Source: Camarhynchus parvulus (taxonomy: Eukaryota > Chordata > Aves > Passeriformes > Thraupidae). From it: a DNA stretch of 64,000 nucleotides. The position numbers and the translations under genes were made by a program. This document shows positions 25,700 to 36,600 of the stretch, in pieces. Numbering within the stretch: position 1 is the stretch's first letter; each line of letters opens with the position of its first letter. A model generated the notes under the pieces. The model saw nothing but the letters and a program-made list of their open reading frames with translations, was not told the DNA's origin and made no database searches. The stretch lies in NCBI RefSeq assembly GCF_901933205.1, contig NC_044573.1, positions 83,286,546 through 83,350,545 of the forward strand, given 5' to 3'.

Positions 25700-27446
25700 A
25701 CCACTATATTCCCAAGATGCAAGGAAAGTTGAAAAGTAGAAGAAAAAATATATTAAATCAGTGTAAACTAAGAGGTAAGTTTAAGGCATTTTTTTACATT
25801 GAATGTATGTTTTGTTGGGGTATTTTTAGCAGTAAAATTCTGTATACTTTGTAAACATTTGAAATACATTTAAGTGAGGTAATTGGTTTTTTTTCAATTT
25901 CTTCTGCTATGAACTTGATCTATATTTTTATTAAGCCTATCAAAGGATGTGTTGTGCTGGTATTTTGCTACTTTTCTGCTGTTGCTGGGTAAAACTGTCT
26001 ATTACCTCACCAATGACCTACATGAAGTGAAACAACATCCCATGGCAGCAGACAGGTTGTTTTGTTATAGAGCTCAGCTGCAAAAGTTAATTGTTTATGG
26101 AGGCTTAATGGGCATTGTGCTCCTACTTACCTAACTCGCTGCAATTCAGTAGTGTGTTAGTGTAGCTTAGGAAAAGAGCCCCTGAAGTAATAGATTTTGG
26201 TATAGTTAGGAAGATGGTTGACCTGTGTTCTCAACTTGAGGTCAGAGCAATGTCTTACATTTTTATTAGTGTTGTTGCTGTTATTGCTATTTGGTGTGCT
26301 GCCTATGCAGGGGTTGTATACGTTAAGTTTTCATCAGAGACCACAAGCCAGCTGCTGAACAGTAAAGCTTGGTGAACTTAAAAGCTCATTTATTACTGGT
26401 ATGTTTGTTGCTATACTGCCAAGAGCCTGCCAGAGATGCAACAGAATAAAAATATTGGTGGTTAATATGACCGTGCTTGTATTGCTGCACCAAAGACTTT
26501 TCACTGTTAAGTTTAGAAAGGAAGGAAGAAGAAATCTGGAAAAAGTAGAGGCAGGTGTAAGGAGGTTCTGCATTGCTGTACCAGCTGGGTAGAGCAGGGA
26601 GGCTACAGATGTTCCTGTAGCCCTCAGCTCCCACTGCATACATAGACCAGATTATTTGCAGCATTTTTATTTGTGAAGGTTGGGAACAGTGTAGGGTAAG
26701 TGCAAGACAGCTGCCAAAATTGGAGAGACAAAAGCTCTCAGTAGCTGATAGTGAAAAACAATACAAGAGATGGGGTTTGTAGGGAATGCTGCCACCTTCC
26801 TGTCTGATCCACATCCAGCTGCTGTTGTGTCTGGTCCTCTCAGGCTGGAGGTCATACTGTGTTTAAAAGCTTCTGATGTCTCAATTGTTCATGGTTTTAT
26901 CCAGTCTTGTTTTTCAACATGTTTACACTATTGATTTAAAAAATGTTATGGAAATAGGTTCTATAAATTAATTACATTGTCTTTGGTTTAAGCCTTGTGT
27001 TTGAGTATTTTATGGATTGCCTCAAGTGTTTTGACTGTGAAAAGTGAATGCTTGTCATTGCCCCCTTAAGCTGTCTGCTTATTAACTGAAAAGATGCGGT
27101 CTGCTTAGATTCCTCATGTCCTTGTTCTTCTCTGTACATTTTCTAGCTGTGTTATGTATCTTCAGTGATTCAGGTGAAAATGTTAGTGATTTGATGCCTT
27201 CTGAAGACATGTATGTGTAATGACTATGCCTCTTGCTTGTGCTCACCACTTAGCCTTCCTTAACTTTTCTAAATATTTTTTTCAGAGTTGAACTGAATAC
27301 TTAACTATTTCTACAGATAACAGTTACATAAATATATGCATGGCAGCTGTGCACTTCAAGATGAATATATTATGGATGAAGAGCTTGAATGCCACAGTAT
27401 TTGTACTATTTTTATTCAGACACATCCTGAGAATTTAGCATCAAAT

Positions 27447-27545
27447 GGCCTAATTCTGCTCTGAATCTAAAGCCAGTGAATTAAACCAGAAACTCCTACC
27501 CGACTTCACAGGATCTCATTCTGCTCTGCCTATTAGAGAAAAGAG
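27447..27545 (+). repeat. Possible old amniote interspersed repeat
   Basis: The order ATTCTGCTCTGAAT, CCAGTGAATTAAACCAG, AAACTCCTACCCGACTTCA, then ATTCTGCTCTGCC resembles a repeat that I remember from reptile and bird DNA. That repeat has a TTACACCAGTGTAAAT core, an adjoining GAGTAACTCC-type segment, and a CTGATTCTGCTC end. The name and class of the family are not known to me, and divergence is high. Confidence 0.3.
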
Positions 27546-28470
27546 TTTGACATCCCTTTCAGAATTGCTCTGAATTGTGCATGAAGCTAGATATTAAGAA
27601 GGGCAGTCTTTTGTAGGAAAGGAAACCTGGGAAAAAAGAAACCCCAGTTGTTTAGTGGATGCTATGGTGGCATTGAGGCAAACAAGAAGATGAAGATGGC
27701 TGAGCAACAAGAGCTGTGAGGGGTGGGCAGGGAGAGCTGGCTGGCAGCTGAAGAGTAAGGGGAATGAAAACACAGCCCAGCAGGCAGGTAGCCAGCAGCT
27801 GTAGTTGCAGACTCCCAAAAGTAGCAGGGGTGATCCTACATTAGTCAGGTACTCTGATATCAGAATTCCTTCAAACATCCAAAAGGCCTTGGACACCTGT
27901 GAAGGTAAATGGGAATGAGGGATCTCAAACCACCTGTGCCATTTTCAGCCTTGAGGTGTCTGAACAGAAATAAGAGGCAAGACAGAAATCGTGCTTTAGA
28001 ACAGACTGGACATCTGATGACTCTTGCAGTCTTTATTTTGTTCTGTAGAGATTAATGGAAAGCATTTTCCTCAAACATTTGGAAACCATGACCTATATTT
28101 TAACCAAATTCTTAAATAAATAATTAATATGGCTATTTAATTACTATTCCATCACCAGACAAAATTATACAACCAATGAATTAATCGTAATTATATTCTT
28201 CCCAGTACCTGCCATGTATTCTTGTTCTTTCTCCTCTGTGGGTGCTTTGAACAGTAAGGGAACCCTTTTAAGCTGATACAGTTTAGTTTAGTGAGACTAG
28301 AAGGAAAATAAATGTTTAAAATAGATTCTACGTAGAGAAAATAGAGTTTGGGCATTTTCCCAAAGTCAGATGCCGTTGCTTATTGCTAATGTCACAGAAG
28401 AGAAGTAGGGGAACACTCCAAATTGCTAAAAACACCATATGTAAAAATTAGCCATTTACTTAGAAACTAG

Positions 28471-28680
28471 CAGCTATCCATAGGAATTGATGTGTTGGCA
28501 TTAGTACATCATCTACCAGGTGTGTTCCATCAGATTCAATTCGCAACAGATGTTAGACAAGAGTGTCATGAAGAAATTCTGGCTGGCATTAATAAAGCTG
28601 TGCATGGCAGCACTTCAGGAAGAAAAGCTGCCTTTGATACTGCTTATTTGAGGATTTATTCAAATGTCCAAACAGGTTGA
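28471..28680 (+). other. Candidate exon or coding relic A (unrecognised)
   Basis: A plus-strand frame is open between TAG (28468) and TGA (28678) and carries up to 69 codons. The encoded peptide looks protein-like (for example HQIQFATDVRQECHEEILAG), with mixed hydrophobic and charged residues. Possible splice acceptors are CTAG before 28471 and ATCCATAG ending at 28483, both with weak pyrimidine tracts. A possible donor is ACAG|GTTGAA at 28675/28676, also weak. That donor would leave phase 1, whereas the best frame of the segment at 30038 needs phase 2, so direct joining gives a stop. I do not recognise the protein. A frame of this length can arise by chance. It may be an exon of an unplaced gene, a pseudogene relic, or nothing. 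Confidence 0.2.
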
Positions 28681-29113
28681 ATCTAGGCAAATAATAGCAA
28701 GATGGGGTAATAAACAACAAAAGCAGTCTTCTATCATGTGCTACCCTGAGCTTTACTATATTCTCAGATTGTCCTTTTGAGACAGGGAATACCTCTCTGA
28801 CTTAAACAGGAGAAGTCTTGGTAACAGCTCAACAACTCATTCAATGCAGTATTCACCCAGCTGCAGCTGGATCAAATGTAATGGGGATAAAATGGTGTCA
28901 GCATTTTAAGGACTCTTTGGCTTGAGTTTTACCAACAGTTCTGCTGGTGACTGGCAATACTAAAGGCTTTATCACAGCACAATACCTGTTTTGGCCAAAT
29001 GCTGTCCTTTTTCCTTCTCTCAAGTTGTGCCCCAGCAGAGTGTCCCTTGCATTAAGCATCTCTAGATGCTTTTGCTCTTTCTGCAAAGTGTGTATTCCTC
29101 TGTTGTCCCTAAG
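28681..29113. other. Noncoding DNA between coding-like segments
   Basis: No splice-bounded open frame stands out. I see no repeat except a short CAGCTGCAGCTG palindromic patch near 28860. The minus-strand frame at 28898-29086 has chance length. Confidence 0.4.
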
Positions 29114-29499
29114 TTTAAAAAAATAGATGAATATGCCTGGAAGTGTGAAAAAGAACTGAAGGCAAACCCTCTTCCTCTTAGAAAGTGATCTAAGCTGGCA
29201 GAGGACAGCCCCAGTAGTTGCTCTCCATGTCTACTATGCAGAAGGCACAGTAGATGACACTTCAGCTAAACCAGAAATGTTTAAATGCCAAATAGATTGG
29301 ATAAAGAAAGGCATTGTTTTTTACTATGTTCCTACATCTGATGTGCTCCATGCAAAACACCACACAAAGAAAAAGCCAGCTAGAAAGATCTTCTATCTTC
29401 CACAATTTTTTCTATCCCTCTGGGGAATGCCTCCCTCTCCTGAGGTGGCTCTTCTTTCCCCAGCAGTCCCTTTTCCATCAAGGACACTCTGCCTGTAGT
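29114..29499 (+). other. Candidate coding relic B, two frames (unrecognised)
   Basis: Two protein-looking stretches overlap in different frames. The first, 29114-29188, encodes 24 residues containing KKIDEYAWKCEKELKANP and ends in TGA. The second starts behind a strong acceptor-like pyrimidine run, CCCTCTTCCTCTTAG, ending at 29181. It is open to TAG at 29497-29499, about 105 codons, with PVVALHVYYAEGTVDD near its start. No good donor ends it. The overlap could mean a frameshifted gene relic, or simply chance frames. I recognise no domain. Confidence 0.18.
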
Positions 29500-29591
29500 C
29501 ACAGCAACTGTTAGAAATGCACAAAGTTCCAATGTGAACTTCATCCTCTTACTTTTCATCATTGCTATGAACACAGACAAAAAGAGAAAAA

Positions 29592-29715
29592 GAGAATCAG
29601 AATCATTAAGGTTGGAAATGACCTTTAAGATCATTGTGGCCAACTGTAGACCTAACACAGCCAGGTCTACCTCTAAACCATGTCCCTAAGTGCCACATGT
29701 ACATGTAAATAAAAT
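29592..29715 (-). mobile_element. CR1 LINE 3' end, truncated
   Basis: Read on the plus strand it begins AGAATCATTAAGGTTGGAA after a degenerate terminal octamer. It continues through ATGACCTTTAAGATCATTG, a CTAACACAGCCAGGTCTACC block and AACCATGTCCCTAAGTGCCA. This is the reverse complement of the avian CR1 3' untranslated end. The copy is severely 5'-truncated (about 120 bp), as most bird CR1 insertions are. It lies between the coding-like segments, so if those are exons it sits in an intron. Confidence 0.85.
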
Positions 29716-30037
29716 CAGGTCCCTGTAATACATTCACTTTCATGTCCACATATATTATTTAAATATTGCTGTATAACAAATTATATTAGAAGTGTCCAAT
29801 CCTCACTAGATTTTTCTTCTCATTCTTGCACATTCAGATGCATTCTTGCCATAGTTCAAAAGGAATCTCACAGATAGTTTCCTGTCTGGCAGTTCTTGGG
29901 CCTTTCAGGTTCCACTTTTGGGGCTTCTACGCTTCCTGGTTATAGGACTTTATCCTTGAAATAATTTAAAGTAGAAGGGAAAGCAAGAAATACTTAAATA
30001 CCTCTTCAAATGTTATTAATAGTCTTTATTTTTGCAG

Positions 30038-30179
30038 AATAGTTGTTTCTGAAGGCAAGGAAGAAGCTGTTTTAGCAGAAAATTTGAGACAAGTTTTGCC
30101 AAATTTCTCTGCAAATGAAATGAGACGTGTTTTAAAGAAGAACTTCAATGTAGGCAAGAGTGTTTATGCATTTAGATAG
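30038..30179 (+). other. Candidate terminal exon or coding relic C (unrecognised)
   Basis: This is the most exon-like segment in the window. A good acceptor (AGTCTTTATTTTTGCAG, ending at 30037) is followed by a frame starting at 30039 and open for 46 codons to TAG at 30177. The peptide has a helical, charged pattern (EEAVLAENLRQVLPNF, then SANEMRRVLKKNF). It could be a terminal exon, with an AATAAA about 530 bp downstream at 30707-30712. Alternatively it could end at the weak donor AAT|GTAGGC at 30149/30150. I do not recognise the protein, and a 46-codon open frame alone is not significant. No compatible upstream exon has been identified. Confidence 0.25.
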
Positions 30180-30684
30180 CCAATGACTTCCATATTTGAG
30201 GGAAAGTATGGTTATTTTTTGTGTTTTGGACAGTCTAACTTACCAATCAGTATTAAGTGATTAATGACAAATATATACCCTGACTTTTATGGCCATTTAA
30301 GTTTTAAGGAAAGTGAATTTTCCTCACGTCTGGTGCTCTCAGGAGCTCTTGTGAGCTATACACGGTCAGGAAAGTGATTGGCGCTGTAAACTGAACTATG
30401 GGCAAGGGAGGGATGGATTTGAAAGAAGCTCTGCTTCTTATTTCTCTTACAACACAGCTGATCAAGTAAGGTGAAGGAATCTGCTCTTGGTTTGAATCAG
30501 TGAGGCAGTATTGGTTGCCTGGAATTAGGAAAAAGTTGACTTTTGGGGTAGTTTCCTTCCCCTTCAGTGTGTCTGATCATTCTCAGGTAGGCTAGACAAA
30601 ACCACAAACTGCATCTGCTGAGGTAAACTGTGTAGTGCAGCATCAAAAAATACTCTGATGGAAAAACATCTCTTTCACTATTAG
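30180..30684. other. Noncoding DNA between coding-like segments
   Basis: No open frame or repeat stands out. It holds the possible 3' untranslated region, or intron, that follows the preceding segment. Confidence 0.4.
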
Positions 30685-30945
30685 TTTAGCATTCTATAAA
30701 TTGAATAATAAATCAGTACTGAAACACCTTTCTGATGATGAATTGGCCTCTGAACTCTACGTGCCAAACTGGACTGTTTGAAAAACTGACCATTTACCTC
30801 ACTCCAGGTGACATTCAGTAAGCAACAGATCAGCGAAGAGAAAAGGGAAACTGAATCTTCAGTTTATAACCATCTTAAGAAGAAAATAGGCACTCAATAT
30901 CAGATTGATATATTATTACTATATTTATTTAAAGAGATTGTTTAA
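30685..30945 (+). other. Candidate coding relic D, two short frames (unrecognised)
   Basis: Behind TCTCTTTCACTATTAG (ends 30684) a frame runs to TGA at 30779-30781 and encodes a peptide containing SVLKHLSDDELASELY. Behind CCTCACTCCAG (ends 30807) a second frame runs to TAA at 30943-30945 and encodes VTFSKQQISEEKRETESSVY and more. Both look protein-like, but they are short and in-frame stops end them. They may be parts of the same relic as the three upstream candidates, or chance. Note that an AATAAA at 30707 lies inside the first. Confidence 0.17.
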
Positions 30946-31169
30946 ATGGGAATTCTTTATGCCAACATTTGCCCTAGGAATGCAACAGTAGCACCTGCTT
31001 TGGCCCAGAGTAAAGTCTGATTATTATGCAAGAAATACTGTACTGACCTCCAGTGTCAAAGGTGTCATTGAGCTCCTAGCTGCTAGGTTTTCTTCTGGGA
31101 ATAGAGTCATGATTTGAGCTTTTATGCTGAAAGTGCATGTTCAGCAGATGCCTAAAGGTGGAATTATTT

Positions 31170-31452
31170 CACAGAATAACAGAAATAGCTGAGTTTGGAA
31201 GACATCCCCAGCGATTTTTCAGTCAGAGCCCACCAGCTGAAAGTTGGTTGCCCATGACACTGTCCGAGTCAGTTGGATTTTGTCACCCAGAATGGGGACT
31301 GCACAAACTCTCTGGAGAATTAATCCAATGTTTTATCAGTTTCATGGGGAAAAAAGTTTTTTTCTAAATTTCAAGTGGAATTTCCTCTATTTCAATTTGT
31401 GCCCATTGCCTCCTTTACTGTCAGTTGATATTCTCAGAAGAGTATAACATAG
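31170..31452 (-). mobile_element. CR1 LINE 3' end, old copy
   Basis: On the plus strand the family's order is seen: CACAGAATAACAGAAAT, then GTTTGGAAGACATCCCC, a diverged middle, TCTCTGGAGA near 31311, GAAAAAAGTTTTT, TCAAGTGGAATTTCCT, and TTTGTGCCCATTGCCTCCTT followed by CTGTCAG. This is the reverse complement of a CR1 3' region of about 280 bp, with substitutions and short deletions in the middle. The two plus-strand open frames inside it (31137-31367, 31244-31447) are not genes. Confidence 0.85.
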
Positions 31453-34210
31453 GGACAGTTATTAATTTGTAAACTGCAGAAGACTGTATTGTTTACAAAA
31501 CAAAGAGAGGGACAGCTAAGAAAGAATCTTATTGTTTCTTTTGTTACTCTATTCTTTAAATCTGGATCAACAGTCTTTTAAAAACACCCACAGCAGACTA
31601 GAATTAGTAGAAATTATGTAGGAGGAAAAGTCTGAACTTGATGCTTTGCTTACCTCTCTGTACCTTTGAAAAGAGAGGTCAAATTCTTCCCTTTTAAAGT
31701 GCTCTTTCAACAGGTTTAATGCGTCCAGGACACTCAGCTGAATTCAAATTCATTGCCATTCTAAACCCACTAACTAACAAGAGTGATTAACAAGAAATTA
31801 AGTACTGTGCAATTTTGTACTTCAGCAGTGTTTCCTCTCTGTTTCAGAATAGTTTAGAAGTGAGCTATTCGTAGCAGCTTTGTTAGAAATCGACTATATC
31901 ACCATTCTTTAATCAGTAATACATCTTGCAGCAAGGGGGTGGAGTGCTCATTCTCTCTTGGAACATCTCTCTATGGATGTGTGTATGTCTCTGAATATCT
32001 AGGGCAAAAGCCTTCAGGTGAGGCTCATGAGCCAGGAAGTTATCCCCATCATGATCCAGGAAGAAAACTAGAGAAAAGCATTAAGGCAGCCACAGCACAT
32101 AATTTACAAAATTTTAATATCTATAAATGAGTGAAGATGTAGACTGTCCTCTGGTGCCCACTTGTAATAAGTTTTGCTGTGGAAATCTATTCAGAATCAC
32201 AGCTGTTATCAGGACAACATCTTTCTTCACCATCTATTACAAAAAACAGCCAACAGGTTTTGTTACTGTAATTCACAGGCTCACATCTTTCTACAGGGCT
32301 ATATATAGTTCAAAGGTTAAATATCCAGCATGATTTCTTTTATTTCTGGGAGAGTTTTAGAGGTTGCCAATGTTTTCATCAGAGTAGTGCTGAATATTAC
32401 TTCACATATATGGAAGGCTTTCAGCCATTATATCAAAATCCAGGGATCTCTGAGTATGAAACTGTTTTGGGTATGAAATTTAGTGGGTTTGATTGCTGTC
32501 TGTAAACTACTTTGTTCAACAGATAATTTTTTTAGTACTATGATTTGAATAAGAATTTAAGATAATCCTATTTACCCAATGGTGTGAAGATAAAGATTAG
32601 CCAATATTTATTGCAGGTAACTTTCAGAGTTTTAAGGAGGCAAAGGTAATGGCTGCTTTTACTGTCTCTGGGAGAGATTTACCTCTGTCTCTCTCCAATG
32701 GCTGTAGAGAGAGGAAATATTTTCAGCTTCCATTTTATGGAAATATTCAAAGTTAGGTGTAAAGAACTGAAACTACCTAAGAGGTGAATATTCTTGATAA
32801 CTGCAACAACCAAAATATTCATGGCACTCTACAAAACTTTCTGAATGGAGAGGTAAGGTGTGAGTGAATTAAAAAAAAGAAGAAAAAAATCCATGGAATA
32901 TTAATCCTCTCCTGATCTCAGGTATAAGGAAAATGAGTGTTTCTCTCTGACAGCAGTTTAGAGTGGCAAAGATATGTAAGGCTATTATTAGACAGAATTC
33001 TCTGGAAACTAGAATGGTTTAAGATTTAAAGTTGAGGTATTCTCTTCCACTACAAGTATTATTTTAGTTTAATTTTTGGGGACATGAGTATATGTTTGTG
33101 TTGGATTTATCTCTTTCACTTCACTGCACAAGTTATGATAGTTGTGTTCATCCTGTTTTCCTGAATGCAATGTTTCTGTCACTGTGTTACTGCCAGTGAT
33201 TATAACAGAAGTTCTTTTCATGTATGCCTTGTCTGACTGATTAATTACTTAGATAATATAAATGAGATCACAAGGAAGTTTTTCATATTTTTATGTGTTT
33301 ATCTTTGCAGGTGTACATGTATTAATGTCATATGTATTCTGACTCATTCACAAACATTCTGAAAATCTTGTTTCCTGATTCAAATCAGGAAAGGCAGCAA
33401 AATGAATTTTGTGCTGTTTTATAAAGCCAAGCACCTAAAATGATTGAATTCGATCGAATTATCAGAAATTAATTCTGTGACTACATCTAGTAAAATATAG
33501 CTTTTAATGTAATGTTTTTGTTTGAGAACACATTTGTTTGGAGTCTGTCATATAGAATCATTGAGCAACAGTTTATGATGGGTATGTCCTATAAGCTATT
33601 TCATGCCACTGTGGAAGTACTGACTCCAGCTGGGATTGTAATTAAATACTAAAGGCCTGGAATTTAAATGCTTTTGGGTCTGAGCAAATGCTAAACTTCA
33701 TGCTGAAGATGCAAGGGCAGGATGGCAAGGAGGGCCATATCATAACAAGGTTCATTTGTCTAGACTATAATTCCTCCTGTTCATATTGGGGTAACTTGCA
33801 TCTTACTGGAACTTTTGAACTTTACCAAAGTAGGTGAGGTGAGTAGTTAAGATGATAAACTAACAAACAAGACCATATTTTTTTGTGGTTTTTTTTGAGG
33901 ACTACCTTTATATGACATTTTAGTTATGGTTGCCACCACTAGACAGGGTTCCTTAAGCTGTTATACAGTACATTTGAAGTCTGTAATAGAAAAATTTTGC
34001 TTCTCCACACTCTCAGTAGCTTTCATTTTCTTCTCAAACTGTAAAGCTAATTTTCTTCAGGTGGACATTTTCTGTTGGTTCCTTTCTAAATGGACGTTTT
34101 AACTTAAAAAGGTCCCTGGAAACAAACAGAAAAAAAAGCTCATTCTAGCCAGGAAAAAATAGGAGTTATCTATAAGAGTGGGAAGCTGGAACATGGAGGA
34201 GGCTTTCCGA
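31453..34210. other. Unique AT-rich noncoding DNA
   Basis: No gene or repeat recognised. The frames at 31939-32130 and 32127-32333 are of chance length. A perfect 14-bp palindrome, AATTCGATCGAATT, lies at 33447-33460 and contains two CpG sites. An A-rich run (AAAAAAAAGAAGAAAAAAA) lies near 32870. Confidence 0.55.
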
Positions 34211-34239
34211 TGCTTTTTAGCATATTTTGCTAAAAAGCA
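34211..34239. repeat. Perfect 12-bp stem hairpin
   Basis: TGCTTTTTAGCA (34211-34222) and TGCTAAAAAGCA (34228-34239) are exact reverse complements separated by five bases (TATTT). The stem would be stable for so AT-rich a segment, but it is short and no RNA gene context (box motifs, terminator) is visible. Confidence 0.85.
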
Positions 34240-36555
34240 GATGCTTCAAATGCTTCAAAAATAGTCATATGGCAGAAACTTGAAAGAACAGTAAAAGCTG
34301 TCAAAGCTATCAAGACTGTATGAAGTAAACTTATAAGCATAAGATGAAGCTTTCATTCTTTTCATGCTCTCCATGCTGTTTAAATATGTCCTTGCTGGTC
34401 TACTCTTCAGAATTTTTATACTATATTGGAAGTAGAAGATACCTGGAATATAATGGTTAGTAAATGACTTTTAATCTGGAGATTTGTCATGTGTCATTCC
34501 AACCTTATCAGCATTTGACTACAGTATAACCAGGGCATAGCTTTAAAATAACATCATTGTAAAATATTCTTTAAAACAACCCCAAACAAAGATGATGTCT
34601 ATGACAGACATAAACCAAGTGTATCCAAGAGAGATTGCTAGCATGTAGTCAAAGGCTGATTAATGGGATCAGTAGATAAACTAAGCATATAAATTTAATG
34701 CTTCCAGATTTCTTGTAAAAATATAGACATATGGAAAGTAGGCTAGAGAATTCAGAATAAGGTTTTAAATAAAATCAAACCAAAGATGTATTACTGCATA
34801 TGCTGTATAAGCATAGATGCTGCTGGGAATACAATTGCTTCATCATCATGGGTTCAGTCAGTCAATGGATATTCTAGACAGTAAATCAGTGGAGTCTGTC
34901 ATTATTGAGAGCTTATTATGAAACAATTTCAGAGGTTAGATATACAAACTAGTCATATCAGCTTAAGTGAAGAATAACTATTAACTTTTCATATTCATCA
35001 AAAGCAGAAAGGCTATGTTTAGGTTTTCTAATGCTTATGAATAAATGACATTTTTATTACTTATCATTCCTAAACAGCAGTGTAATAATTACCAAATATT
35101 GATGACAATTTCTGAATACTGAACTGACCCTGTATGTTTGCATATATTTGCTCTGAAAGAATGATAGACTCATCAGCTTTAGAGGAAGTATATGCTGAGA
35201 ATATAAAAAATATGAGCCAACTGGCGCTAGATCTTCAGATATTAGGAGTACTTGATTTCAAAGGAGATAGACCTGCTCTGAATATCATAATTCATAGCTC
35301 AGAGACCATGTGAAGCATCTAATCTCTCTCACTGTGCTGCAGGAATTGTCACCCTGGTATGTTTTCATAATGCATTATACAGTTTACTCAAAGGCATTTG
35401 AAAACTTCTCTGATTTTCTATAGAGATTATTCTAAAATAAAAAAATCTCAGTTCTACGAAAGGCTGCCTGATTATCTTAACTCAGCTACTACAAAAAGGG
35501 GAAAGCAAACAAATCAAAAAATATCAGAATACAAGTGATCTCTTATTTCCAATTTAAAATAAATGCAGAAAAAACTTCATAGTTAATACCTCCATGTACA
35601 CTATTTTTCATAGAAGCACTGGCATAATGTTGAAAAGATTGATTCCTTCCTATTCACAGTAATGGTCCAGAATAGGATGCATTTCTTGACTAGAATTTTA
35701 GGATATAAATGTATATACACCCATATTTTTCCATGTAGTAGAATTTCATTATACTAAATTGCATGGGTTGATGCCTCTGTGTTCTCATATGTCCAGTGTG
35801 ATGTATATGCTACTAACAGACTTAAGTTTGTCTTTTAGTTTTCAGTTATCAAGACAAAAATGTTTGTGTCTTTATGGAACTATGCACTTTTCAGTTCTCT
35901 AAAATATGTTCTATTCTGTGTAAGATTTCCTTACAATAACCAGTTTTCTTTGATGTGTAGCCTTATCAAATGCTTCTTGAAAAATGCATACCATCCTCCA
36001 CATCACTCAGCATTGTCTTCAAAGAGTACTATCAACTTAGTTATGCAAGACATTCTTGCATAACTATTATTATACAGTCATAGTGGCTGGCTTTAATGGA
36101 ATTAAGCTTAACTTAGTGGTCTCTTGCCAGTTGCAACAAAATTGTTTTCAATATGTATTAAAAATGTTAAGCTAGCTGGTGATTAAATATTTTACCCTTT
36201 CTAATGAGTTATTTGAATAGTGGTAGTCTCAACTTTCTAAATCTTCAGAAGATGGTTCTGCCATCACAGAGTACTCACTGTGAAAGCTCAGTAAATGCTT
36301 TGCTAATTGGAAAGCATTAGGAAGCAGAGCACATGTATGTACTTAAACAACTGAAGCATAGAATAAAAACAAAATTTCAGAGAGTGAAAGAGAGGAGTCT
36401 AAAATTCAGAAGAAAATTTCCAATGTTAATAACCAGAAAATAACAAGAATACTAAAGAAACTTAACTTTATGATGCTGTAAATATCACCTCAGGGTCTTG
36501 GAGGCTTGGAGAACTTAATTTTAATTTTTTTCCCAAATGGGGGGGAGTATGTTAG
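34240..36555. other. Unique AT-rich noncoding DNA
   Basis: I see no gene and no repeat family. The 67-codon frame at 35860-36063 has chance length. Confidence 0.55.
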
Positions 36556-36600
36556 TTATAGAGTTATAGTCATGATTATTATAGAGTTATAGTCATGATT
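36556..36600 (+). repeat. 22-bp tandem duplication (period 23)
   Basis: TTATAGAGTTATAGTCATGA followed by TT occurs at 36556-36577 and again, identically, at 36579-36600, with one A between. The unit itself contains two TTATAG motifs. It is a small slippage-type duplication. Confidence 0.95.

Larger units (their letters stand above)
24430..28470. other. Unique noncoding DNA with purine-rich tract
   Basis: No gene is supported. The plus-strand frame at 25949-26134 (61 codons) looks somewhat protein-like (contains VYYLTNDLHEVKQHP) but has no start context, domain or splice frame. The minus frame at 26386-26814 (142 codons) overlaps other frames and matches nothing I know. A-runs occur near 25570. 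AT-rich TAATTA-type sequence lies at 28.10-28.20 kb. Confidence 0.4.

Noticed and set aside
26386..26814. 142-codon minus-strand open frame
   Set aside because: Overlaps frames on both strands, no family resemblance, no splice or start context.
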